Source: an uncultured Lachnospiraceae bacterium (GTDB taxonomy: Bacteria; Bacillota; Clostridia; Lachnospirales; Lachnospiraceae). Taken from it: a DNA stretch of 64,000 bases. The stretch is from contig CAMWXB010000005.1 of assembly GCA_947178125.1 (NCBI GenBank), forward strand, positions 1 to 64,000, read 5' to 3'. The notes beneath the pieces were generated by a model, which saw only the letters and a program-made list of their open reading frames with translations, did no database searches and was not told the origin of the DNA. Shown here piece after piece: positions 14,437 through 22,400 of the stretch. Position 1 is the stretch's first letter, and every line of letters begins with the position of its first letter. Both the position numbers and the translations under genes were made by a program.

Positions 14437-14577
14437 TGCGCACCTCCAATCATTCAACGCGTGATTATACTTACATTAAATCACTCATTGCGTTATTTGT
14501 CAATCCATTTTTTATAAATAATCTTGCATTGTGCGATTTTTGTTGTATAATGTGATATAATAAGGAGTGTTTAAAAA
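14437..14577. promoter_or_regulatory. Divergent operator/promoter region of the lysogeny switch
   Basis: A CI-direction promoter is clear: TTGCAT (14524-14529), a 16-base spacer and TATAAT (14546-14551). Between the two regulators are recurring CATTG-(T)GCG-like elements and an inverted repeat (AACGC...GCGTT with TGATT...AATCA inside), likely operators for the two regulators. Confidence 0.55.
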
Positions 14578-15006
14578 ATGGAAATATACAAAATACTTGC
14601 CCAAATTATGGAAGAAAGACAATTAAAAATTTCTGATGTTGCAAGAATGTGCGATTTACCAGATTCTACTGTGCGCGGTATTGAAAAAAGAAAGCAAAGC
14701 ACGATTGCCCTTGAAGTTGCTTTTAAGCTTTCAAACGGTTTAGGCGTTTCTTTAGAATATTTGAATGGTATGCCAGAAAAAAATAATAATTCAGAAAATG
14801 ATTTTCGACTAAAGAAAATAACTAACTATTATAATGAAATGGATGATATTGGTAAAAACCAACTTGTTGACCAAGCAGAATACATAAAGTCAAAACATCC
14901 TCGACACACCCTTGAAATCAAAGCCGCGCACAATGACCACGAAACTGAACCCGGGGAGCTTGAAAAAATGCGTAAAGACCTTTCAAAACTGAAAAAGCCG
15001 GACTGA
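14578..15006 (+). CDS. CI-like XRE-family repressor
   Basis: The 142-residue protein has an N-terminal XRE helix-turn-helix (about residues 8-62: I-S-D-V-A-R-M-C-D-L-P-D-S-T-V-R) and ends in a charged tail with no peptidase domain. It therefore resembles repressors inactivated by a separate ImmA-type protease, which is encoded immediately downstream. AAGGAG precedes ATG 14578. Confidence 0.8.
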   Translation: MEIYKILAQIMEERQLKISDVARMCDLPDSTVRGIEKRKQSTIALEVAFKLSNGLGVSLEYLNGMPEKNNNSENDFRLKKITNYYNEMDDIGKNQLVDQAEYIKSKHPRHTLEIKAAHNDHETEPGELEKMRKDLSKLKKPD

Positions 15007-15029
15007 TATACATAATTGGGGGAATTAAA

Positions 15030-15494
15030 TTGAAATATGAAGATTTGCTGAAAGAAAGCACTTTAAATGATGTCCATGTGATAGAAAATGTTGATTTTGA
15101 ATCACAAGCCGATGGGCTTATCAATGGAAATATAATAGGCATAAACCGAAAAGTCCGAACATATCGCAAACGCACCTGCATATTAGCGGAAGAATTAGGG
15201 CACTACCATACCACAGTGGGAGACATTATTAATCAATCTACTATATCAGAGCGCAGGCAGGAACTACATGCACGCGTTTGGGCATACAACAAATTAATAG
15301 GACTGAATGGAATTGTAAATTCATATAAGCATGGTTGTTATTCTCTGCATGATACTGCTGATTATTTAGAAGTCACAGAAGAGTTTCTTTTTGAAGCATT
15401 ACAGTATTATAAGGGAAAATATGGTATATATGCGGCGATAGATAATTATGTTATCTATTTCGAGCCTTCATTGGGCGTATTTGAATTAGTATAA
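15030..15494 (+). CDS. ImmA/IrrE-family metallopeptidase
   Basis: The 154-residue protein has the short-ImmA signature L-A-E-E-L-G-H-Y-H-T-T around residues 52-62, a variant of the HExxH zinc-protease motif common in Clostridial phages. ImmA proteases cleave the phage repressor after DNA damage and so trigger excision. It lies 23 bases after the CI-like gene and would be cotranscribed with it. Confidence 0.8.
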   Translation: MKYEDLLKESTLNDVHVIENVDFESQADGLINGNIIGINRKVRTYRKRTCILAEELGHYHTTVGDIINQSTISERRQELHARVWAYNKLIGLNGIVNSYKHGCYSLHDTADYLEVTEEFLFEALQYYKGKYGIYAAIDNYVIYFEPSLGVFELV

Positions 15495-15537
15495 ACCCTA
15501 AAAGATTAGCTATATTTATGTAAAGGAGATGTCTTAA

Positions 15538-15804
15538 ATGTCAAAAAACTATATATCAGACGAAGAATTTGAGGCTCTTTCCGAAAAAGAACAGGTTCAG
15601 GTATTGATTGATATGATAAAAGATGCTCCACATAATGAACTGATATTATTAAAAAATGTGTTAGATGAAATGCTTAAATTTTCTACATGAGAAAATATTG
15701 AAGAGGCAGAACCAGACGAAATTGACTTGCAAATGTTACATGCTATTGATAATGACCCCGAATGTCACGAATTTGTTAAAGAAAGTGAAATTAATTGGAA
15801 CTAA
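15538..15804 (+). pseudogene. Small gene split by an in-frame TGA
   Basis: A frame with an excellent ribosome site (AAAGGAG, ATG 15538) runs 50 codons to TGA (15688-15690), then continues without another stop for 37 codons to TAA at 15804. Both halves are acidic and alike in composition, so the parent protein was probably 88 residues. A single TGG or CGA to TGA change would explain it. The first half may still be made as a 50-residue protein. Nothing supports selenocysteine. Confidence 0.55.
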
Positions 15805-15934
15805 ACGATTTATCAAAACAGCCTTTCTCTTTAACTTTCAAAACTGCCAATGCGATATTAAAACAAAGCGGTATCAGTTACAAATTTTAATAATAACCCT
15901 TTGCGACACCGCAAAAATAAACTTTAGGGGAATA

Positions 15935-15963
15935 TTGCAATGCACATTCGCATATGCTATAAT
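15935..15963 (+). promoter_or_regulatory. Promoter of the antitoxin RNA
   Basis: TTGCAA (15935-15940), exactly 17 bases and TATAAT (15958-15963). No gene with a ribosome site follows; a terminator comes about 90 bases later. Confidence 0.7.
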
Positions 15964-15969
15964 GCCAGT

Positions 15970-16058
15970 AGGCAAAAGAGTGGTAACAATTCCATGAGAA
16001 CAAAGAGCGAATCCCCCAACCGTGAGGCAACACAGTTGAGGGATTCTTCTTTTCTTTT
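15970..16058 (+). ncRNA. Putative type I antitoxin RNA
   Basis: This short transcription unit faces the small toxin gene at 16,082-16,180. It ends in a hairpin (GAATCCC.CAAC / GTTG.GGGATTC, 16009-16046) and a T-rich run. The toxin message, coming from the right, must pass through the same hairpin, so the two RNAs overlap at their 3' ends. This is the arrangement of txpA/RatA and bsrG/SR4. Transcript ends are predicted. Confidence 0.65.
16009..16058. terminator. Shared terminator of toxin and antitoxin RNAs
   Basis: An 11- to 12-bp stem (16009-16046) is followed on the plus strand by TTCTTTTCTTTT. The leftward side is less T-rich, so termination is expected to be better for the antitoxin RNA. 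Confidence 0.65.
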
Positions 16059-16081
16059 ATAGTGGCAAAGCACCCACTAGG

Positions 16082-16180
16082 CTATTTGTTGTCCTTGTGA
16101 TCACTGTCTAGCCATTTGATGATGTAGTGGCAAGCTACACCAGCCGCAACAGCAACTAAGAAAGTGGCAACTATCTCCAT
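16082..16180 (-). CDS. Type I toxin-like hydrophobic peptide (32 aa)
   Basis: The 32-residue peptide begins M-E-I-V-A-T-F-L-V-A and has one hydrophobic helix (about 3-22) followed by a short charged tail (K-W-L-D-S-D-H-K-D). This matches the small holin-like toxins of Firmicutes type I systems, which insert in the membrane and depolarise the cell. The start ATG 16180 has GGAGG seven bases upstream. A 7-bp inverted repeat (CGTTGTC/GACAACG) lies in the leader right before the ribosome site. A strong promoter lies behind it. Confidence 0.75.
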   Translation of the reverse strand: MEIVATFLVAVAAGVACHYIIKWLDSDHKDNK

Positions 16181-16226
16181 CAGAACACCTCCGCCCGTTG
16201 TCGGGTATCGGTTGGACAACGAAAAC

Positions 16227-16256
16227 ATTATAGCATAGAAATTCTTATTTCGACAA
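16227..16256 (-). promoter_or_regulatory. Promoter of the toxin gene
   Basis: On the minus strand TTGTCG (16251-16256), an 18-base spacer and TATAAT (16227-16232). It would start the message about 40 bases before the toxin ATG, leaving room for the leader hairpin. Confidence 0.7.
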
Positions 16257-16305
16257 TATTTGTAGGAAAATGTTCAATACAACACTAAACTCACGGAGGT
16301 ATATC

Positions 16306-17691
16306 ATGAAAAAAATCCGATGCGCTCTATATGACCGCGTAAGCACCGACCTGCAGGTTAAGGATGGCCTTTCCCTTGAAGCACAGCGGGATGCGCTCAC
16401 AAACTATGCCATTTTGCACGGGTATGAAATTGTAGACTACTACACCGACGAAGGTATCACCGCCCGGAAGAATATGCAGAACCGCAAAGAACTCATACGG
16501 CTGTTAAATGATGTAAAGGCTGATAAGATTGACCTCATTCTCGTAACAAAGCTCGACCGCTGGTTCCGTAATATAAAAGATTATCATAATACACAAGCAA
16601 TTTTAGAAGCCCATAACTGCAACTGGAAAACAATCTTTGAGCAGTACGACACAAGCACCTCAAACGGCCGCTTTGCGATCAATATCATGCTTTCCGTAAA
16701 CGAAAACGAATGCGACCGTGATTCCGAGCGAATCCGTGAAGTATTCGCATATAAGCGCCGCAATGGTGAAATTCTTTCAGGAAAGCATGTAAGTTTTGGA
16801 TATAAAGTAGAGAACAAAAAATTTGTGAAAGACGAAAAGACACGACATATCGTAGAGGACTTCTTTTCTTATTACTTCACTGTATACTCGAAATATGCAA
16901 CGGTTAATTACATCATGGAAAAATACGGTCCTGACTCTCCGCCGGAAACGACATTACAATATATGTTCCGAAACCCCGTATACTATGGGCACATGTATGG
17001 TAAAGATAATTTCTGCGAGCCTTATATCACTAGAGAGCAATTTGACAAAATAAAGGAAATCGGAAATCTAAAAACATACACAGGAAGCCAAGAGCCTTAT
17101 ATCTTTTCCAGTCTTATCAAATGTCCTTATTGTGGACATAACTTTGCTGGATACAAGCATAAAACCATGAAGAAAAATGGAAAAGTATATATCCATTCCG
17201 TGTATCGTTGCAAACAAAGGCTGCGTGCAAAAACTTTATGTCCAGGCACAATTAACATATACGAAAATACCGTGGAGAAATATATCCTTGCAAATGTTGA
17301 TCAGAAACTTCAGGAACTTTCCGATATACAAATGTCCTTTAGGATGTCTTTTCAAAAGGCATCTCAAATGAATCCAGAAAAAGAAATTGATAAATTAAAA
17401 AAAGAACAATCAAGATTAAATTTACTGTTTCAAAAAGGGCGTATTGAAGAGAACTACTATGAAAGCGAATACGATAAGCTGACAGAAAATATAAAAAAAT
17501 ATGAATACCTTACAAAAGACCTGTCCGAAAGCACTTATAGCCCTTTATTTGAAGCATTTTCAGGCGACTGGCAAGATGTGTACAACAAGCTTGACAAAGA
17601 ACATAAAAGGGCCTTCTGGCACGATAAAATAAAGGGTATTTACATCAATCCAGATACACATAAAATATGCGGTTTTAATTTTTTGTATTAG
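16306..17691 (+). CDS. Large serine recombinase (site-specific integrase)
   Basis: The 461-residue enzyme has an N-terminal resolvase domain with R-V-S-T (catalytic Ser13), E-A-Q-R-D and K-L-D-R-W motifs; a recombinase domain at about 170-260 (R-N-P-V-Y-Y-G); a zinc ribbon (C-P-Y-C-G...C...C); and a coiled coil at about 350-410. It inserts and excises the element by a covalent Ser-DNA mechanism. ATG 16306 with CGGAGG is preferred over the ATG at 16270. It is the last gene of the element, ending about 25 bases before the disrupted SleC-like gene, as expected for an integrase next to its attachment site. Confidence 0.95.
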   Translation: MKKIRCALYDRVSTDLQVKDGLSLEAQRDALTNYAILHGYEIVDYYTDEGITARKNMQNRKELIRLLNDVKADKIDLILVTKLDRWFRNIKDYHNTQAILEAHNCNWKTIFEQYDTSTSNGRFAINIMLSVNENECDRDSERIREVFAYKRRNGEILSGKHVSFGYKVENKKFVKDEKTRHIVEDFFSYYFTVYSKYATVNYIMEKYGPDSPPETTLQYMFRNPVYYGHMYGKDNFCEPYITREQFDKIKEIGNLKTYTGSQEPYIFSSLIKCPYCGHNFAGYKHKTMKKNGKVYIHSVYRCKQRLRAKTLCPGTINIYENTVEKYILANVDQKLQELSDIQMSFRMSFQKASQMNPEKEIDKLKKEQSRLNLLFQKGRIEENYYESEYDKLTENIKKYEYLTKDLSESTYSPLFEAFSGDWQDVYNKLDKEHKRAFWHDKIKGIYINPDTHKICGFNFLY

Positions 17692-17730
17692 TTGTAGTAC
17701 TATCCTAAAGCTGACAGATGTAAAATAAGG
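17692..17730. other. Element-chromosome junction (attachment site half)
   Basis: The SleC-like frame reads normally to A-P-Y-F-T-S-V and then changes to sequence that belongs to the recombinase gene end. In SleC proteins this point is followed by a Cys-Asn-Gly segment, which is missing here. The crossover is therefore within about 17,700-17,720, around the sequence GACAGATGT. The partner site lies outside the window. Confidence 0.65.
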
Positions 17731-18504
17731 AGCAATCTGCCCCTGTCTGCGGACATATTCGTTAAAAATGTCATCCACAACTCTGCTGATGGATTCATAA
17801 ATTGGCCGTCCATACACAAATGCCTGATCGTAGGCAGTACTGTTCGTGATATCGAAACTGTAACCCTGGCTCCTGTACCATTCGGTAAATACCCGATTCA
17901 ACGCAAACGTAATGATCGCATAAATATTTGCCCGCAGAGACGCATCCGGCCAGGTCGGATAAATCTCGCTGCTTGCCACATTTTTCACATAGTCCGGAAA
18001 AGATACCTGCACATTCGACGCATAAGCCGCCGGGCGGCCAAGATGCACCGTGATCGGATTGGGAATGATGACCTGACGCAGCACGCGCGGCTCATCAACA
18101 GGCGCCTCCTGATAACGTGCCTCCCGCATGGATGCCGCCGGTTTTCCGACAACGATTTCCGTAGTTCCCGTACTGCGCTGCCCTTCTGACAAAGGCACGA
18201 ACATAAGCGGAAGAACTGCCGTCTCTCCCTCATAAATGGGAATTTCCGTAACATGAATCGAATGAAATCCCGCCGTCTGCGCAAATACATCATAACCGAT
18301 ATATGCCTTCCCTCCATAATAGGGATCAAGTGAAAGTTCCCTGCCCACCGTTTCCAGAGAAACGAGCGGCGCCTCTCCATTTTCATCTGTTGTCAACTCA
18401 TAAAAACTGCGCCCTTCATCATCCAGAATCCTGATCTGCACACCTGCAAGCGGAATCGCATCATGGGCAGTCCTCGCCCGTATCGTCAGATAACCAATTG
18501 CCAT
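17713..18504 (-). pseudogene. sleC: SleC-like spore cortex-lytic enzyme, 3' end displaced by the element
   Basis: About 264 residues of a SleC-type protein are present: an N-terminal carboxypeptidase-regulatory-like beta domain (Y-L-T-I-R-A-R-T), then the conserved block with V-S-F-P-D-Y-V-K-N-V-A-S-S-E-I-Y-P-T-W and F-D-I-T-N-S-T-A-Y-D-Q. SleC cleaves cortex peptidoglycan during spore germination. The catalytic remainder and peptidoglycan-binding repeats, expected downstream, are absent because the serine-recombinase element sits there. The frame runs on by chance to 17,560. The start ATG 18504 follows AAAGGAG. The gene may be restored if the element excises. Confidence 0.8.
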
Positions 18505-18542
18505 ATATCCTTCTCCTTTTTCTGATACAATTTTTTCTGCTT

Positions 18543-18551
18543 TATTATATG
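18543..18551 (-). promoter_or_regulatory. Possible mother-cell sigma -10 element of the SleC-like gene
   Basis: CATATAATA lies 39 bases before the start and fits the CATA-N3-TA pattern of sigma-E/sigma-K -10 boxes, but no convincing -35 box is visible. Offered as a weak hint only. Confidence 0.25.
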
Positions 18552-18578
18552 AACAGGAAAAGAAAACGGGAACATATT

Positions 18579-18617
18579 AAAAGTGCGCCCGGTTGTTTTA
18601 ACCTGACGCACTTTTTA
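18579..18617. terminator. Bidirectional terminator after the carbonic anhydrase gene
   Basis: AAAAGTGCG pairs with CGCACTTTT, with an inner GGTT/AACC stem. T-runs are present on both sides, so it can end the leftward carbonic anhydrase transcript. Confidence 0.75.
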
Positions 18618-18661
18618 CTTCCATAGAATTTCGACCATCTTTTTTAGCGAAGACAAAATCC

Positions 18662-19231
18662 CTATTTGTCTTCCATAAATTCTACATGGCCATCTTCAAT
18701 ATGATAAATCGCTCCGACGACCTTTACACCATCGGCCATATGTAAGCTGCTTTTAATCTTCCCGATGCTGTTCTCCACATTCAGGCAGCTTGCTTTGTAT
18801 CCGTCCGTTTCGTCACCGATCGCGGCTTTGATCTCATCTGTGATCGTCTTGATGAAGCCGTCCGCATGACCGCCCATCGCTGCTCCTACCGCACCACAAT
18901 TCGTATGGCCAAGCACTACGACCAGATTGGAACCAAGATGGTCTACCGAATATTCCACGCTGCCGAGCTGGAAATCATTAACGACATTTCCGGCAACACG
19001 GATTGTGAACAATTCCCCGATTCCGGCCGAAAAAATGCTCTCCGGTATAACACGGGAATCGGAACAGGTAATGACTACCGCATATGGAAACTGGCCGTTT
19101 TCACAGGTATCTTTACGAATCGCCGGTGATACATCCCCCGGATTTACAGAGGCGCTCATATACTTTTCATTTCCCTTCTGCAATTTCAATAAAGCTTCCT
19201 CCGCAGATAAGCCTTTTACATCACTGGACAT
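18662..19231 (-). CDS. Beta-class carbonic anhydrase
   Basis: The 189-residue enzyme interconverts carbon dioxide and bicarbonate in the cytoplasm. Zinc ligands are visible: Cys56 and Asp58 in C-S-D-S-R, His109 and Cys112 in G-H-T-N-C-G. The length fits short Gram-positive beta enzymes. GGAGGG precedes ATG 19231, and it has its own promoter (19,260-19,288) and terminator, so it is a single-gene unit. Confidence 0.92.
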   Translation of the reverse strand: MSSDVKGLSAEEALLKLQKGNEKYMSASVNPGDVSPAIRKDTCENGQFPYAVVITCSDSRVIPESIFSAGIGELFTIRVAGNVVNDFQLGSVEYSVDHLGSNLVVVLGHTNCGAVGAAMGGHADGFIKTITDEIKAAIGDETDGYKASCLNVENSIGKIKSSLHMADGVKVVGAIYHIEDGHVEFMEDK

Positions 19232-19259
19232 TTTGGAACCCTCCTGTTTTTTATTTTAA

Positions 19260-19288
19260 AGTATATCATTTTACGCGGTCGTTGTAAA
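19260..19288 (-). promoter_or_regulatory. Promoter of the carbonic anhydrase gene
   Basis: On the minus strand TTTACA (19283-19288), a 17-base spacer and TATACT (19260-19265), about 30 bases before the start codon. A tandem GCCCATGTTT pair (19302-19321) lies just upstream of it. Confidence 0.65.
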
Positions 19289-19388
19289 GTTCGGAACAGC
19301 CGCCCATGTTTGCCCATGTTTGTGCCTTCACAGGGACTATGCAGCGTTCTGCCCGGGCGGCGGCACAATACATTCCACGAAAACCCAT

Positions 19389-19494
19389 GGAGAATCGCAA
19401 AGCGATTCTCCGGTGTGAGAAAATTCCGTTTCACGGACCGTAGAACTTCTTAGTGAAGCGTCCACTGGCGCAAGCTTTAGAAGTTCTTCTCATA
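19389..19494. repeat. Structured intergenic repeat, copy A (after polC)
   Basis: Read on the plus strand: hairpin GGAGAATCGC/GCGATTCTCC (19389-19411), outer stem TGAGAA/TTCTCA, a small CCG/CGG hairpin, and the stem AGAACTTCT/AGAAGTTCT (19442-19487) enclosing a further loop. The element begins two bases after the polC stop. The same architecture recurs at 34,690 and 61,259. Confidence 0.7.
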
Positions 19495-19495
19495 C

Positions 19496-22400
19496 TTATA
19501 TTGCAAAATCAAACAGACTGATCTGATTCGACTCCGGTAGATCGCCCAAAATACCAAGCCTGTCCATTAATTCCGTAACCGTCAGGGATACCTTCGTACG
19601 CTCACGGAAATCTTCTTTTGACAGGAAAGGACCGTTCTTCGCCGCTTCCACGACCGCATCAGCCGCTTTTTCCCCGAGTCCGTCGATACTGCTCAACGAC
19701 GGCATCAGCTTATTGACGCCGGACACCTGGAACAGCCGCGCCTGCGCGCTGAACAGGTTTATCGGTTCAAATTCAAAACCTCTCGCGTACATTTCCTGTA
19801 CGATCTTCATATCCCGGTAAGAATCCTGTTCCTTTTTGCTCAGTTCATCGCTCCTGCGTTTATAATCCGCCATCACACCCTCCAGGTGCTGCTGTCCCTG
19901 GCACATCAGTTCATAAGAAAAACCGGATGCGCGGATGCTGAAAAAAGCCGCATAATAAGCAAGCGGATAATTGATCTTACAATAAGCGATGCGCCACGCC
20001 ATCATAACATAGGCAGCCGCATGGGCTTTCGGGAACATGTATTTAATCTTTTTACAGGACCAGATATACCAGTCAGGTACATCTGCCTCTTTCATGGCCT
20101 CTTCCCACTCCGGTTTCAGTCCCTTTCCTTTCCGGACACTTTCCATAATGGTAAAAGAAAGTGCGGGTTCCACGCCCATATGAATCAGATAGATCATGAT
20201 ATCATCACGACAGCAGATTGCAGTGGAAATAGTCGCTTTTCCCTCTTCTATCAGCGTCTGCGCATTGCCGAGCCATACGTCGGTCCCATGTGCCAGTCCC
20301 GCAATACGCACCAGGTCCGTAAAGCATTTCGGCTTGGCATCAATGACCATCTGCATCGCAAATTCCGTACCGAATTCAGGAATGCCGAGACATCCAAGCT
20401 TACAGCCGTTGATCTGCTCCGGCCGGATGCCGAGGGCTTCCGTCGAAGCGAACAGCGACATCACCTGCTTGTCATCCAACGGAATCTTGACCGGATCAAT
20501 GCCCGTCATATCCTGCAGCATACGAATCATGGTCGGATCATCATGCCCGAGAATATCGAGTTTTAGCAGGTTGTGATCGATTGAATGGTAATCGAAATGC
20601 GTCGTTACGATATCCGTTTTCATATCGTTCGCCGGATGCTGCACCGGTGTAAAGGAATTGATATCCTCTCCCACCGGCAGTACGACGATGCCGCCAGGAT
20701 GCTGTCCCGTACTTCTTCTGACACCCGTACAGCCCGCCACAAGGCGGTTGATCTCACACGTCCTTTTCCGCTCTCCATGATCCTCATAGTAATTCTTCAC
20801 ATAGCCGAAAGCCGTCTTATCCGCCAGCGTTCCAATCGTTCCCGCGCGGTAAGTCTGTCCGTATCCGAAAATAACTTCCGTATATTTATGCGCCTTACTC
20901 TGATATTCACCGGAAAAATTCAAATCGATATCCGGCTCTTTATCCCCCTTGAACCCAAGAAACGTTTCAAACGGAATATCAAACCCTTCCTTCTGCAAAG
21001 GCGTTCCGCAGACCGGACAGTCCTTATCCGGCATATCGCATCCGGCACCGCCGCTGAAAGCCTTCACTTCTTCGGAATCAAAATCATAATAATGGCATTT
21101 GGGACACAGGTAATGGGGACTCAGGGAATTTACTTCCGTAATACCCGCCATATTCGCCACAAAAGAAGAGCCGACGGAACCTCTGGAGCCTACCAGATAA
21201 CCGTCCTCCACCGATTTCCACACCAGTTTCTGCGCAATAATGTACATGACCGCAAAACCATTGGATATGATCGAATTCAACTCTCTTTTCAACCGCGCCT
21301 CTACGATTTCCGGCAATGTTTCCCCATAGAGTTCATGCGCCTTTTTATAACAGATATCGGTCAAAAGTTTGTCGCTGTTCTCGATGACCGGCGGACATTT
21401 ATCCGGCCGTACGGGGGACATGGACTCTATCATATCCGCAATCTTATTCGTGTTTGTAATGACCACTTCTTCCGCTTTGTCACTCCCCAAATATGCAAAT
21501 TCTGCAAGCATCTCCTCCGTTGTCCGATAATAAAGCGGCGCCTGATTATCCGCATCAGCAAAATGCTGCCCTGCCATGATGATCCTTCTGTAAACTTCGT
21601 CTCCCGGGTCCAGGAAATGCACGTCACAGGTCGCCACGACCGGTTTCTGGAACTGCTCGCCAAGTTTCACGATCTTGCGGTTGATTTCCATAATATCTTC
21701 CATCGAATTGATATTCGGAAGTTTCTCCGATGCGATCATATACTGATTATTGCCAAGCGGCTGTATTTCCAGATAATCATAAAAACAAACAAGTCTCGCG
21801 ATTTCTGCATCCGGCTTTCCATCAAGAAGCGCCCTGTACAGTTCTCCCGCTTCACAGGCGCTCCCGAGAATCAATCCTTCACGGTACTCCATCAATAGAC
21901 TCTTCGGAATCCGCGGTCTTCTCGCAAAATAATTCAAGTGTGATTCCGATACCAGACGGTACAGGTTCATGCGTCCCACATTGTTTTTGGCCAAAATGAT
22001 CGCATGGTGCGTCGGTAATTTTTTCACGATATCCGGACTGGATTTTCCCATCGCATTTACTTTGGCAAGCGTATCCGCTCCTTCTTCCTGCAGCATCGGA
22101 ATAAATTTCACAAAGATTTCCGCCGTTGCCTCCGCATCGTCCACCGCCCGATGATGGTTTTCGAGCGATACGCCCAGCGTCTTCGCCACCGCATCCAATG
22201 TATGTTTTGCCTGATCAGGCAGTAAGATTCGGGCAATGCCAACGGTATCCACATAAGTAAAATCATGTGGTATTCCCAACACATCGCAGTTTTCCATGAT
22301 GAAACTCATATCAAAACTGGCATTGTGCGCCACCAGCACAGCATCTTTGCAGAAATCCAGAAACTGCGGCAGGATAACATCAATCGTCGGCTCACCGATC

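Noticed and set aside
15688-15690. In-frame TGA as a selenocysteine codon
   Set aside because: No stem-loop of a SECIS type follows the TGA, no redox motif surrounds it, and the gene is an unknown small element gene. A nonsense mutation is simpler.
15900-15916. Hairpin TTTGCG/CGCAAA as a terminator
   Set aside because: No T-run follows in either direction; it may be a chance palindrome upstream of the antitoxin promoter.
17560-17712. C-terminal extension of the SleC-like frame antisense to the recombinase
   Set aside because: Beyond A-P-Y-F-T-S-V the frame lies inside the recombinase gene on the opposite strand and loses all similarity to SleC; it is chance readthrough.
20585-21898. Long plus-strand frames within polC
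   Set aside because: They are antisense shadows of a well-conserved gene and lack ribosome sites; similar shadows occur opposite most long genes here.
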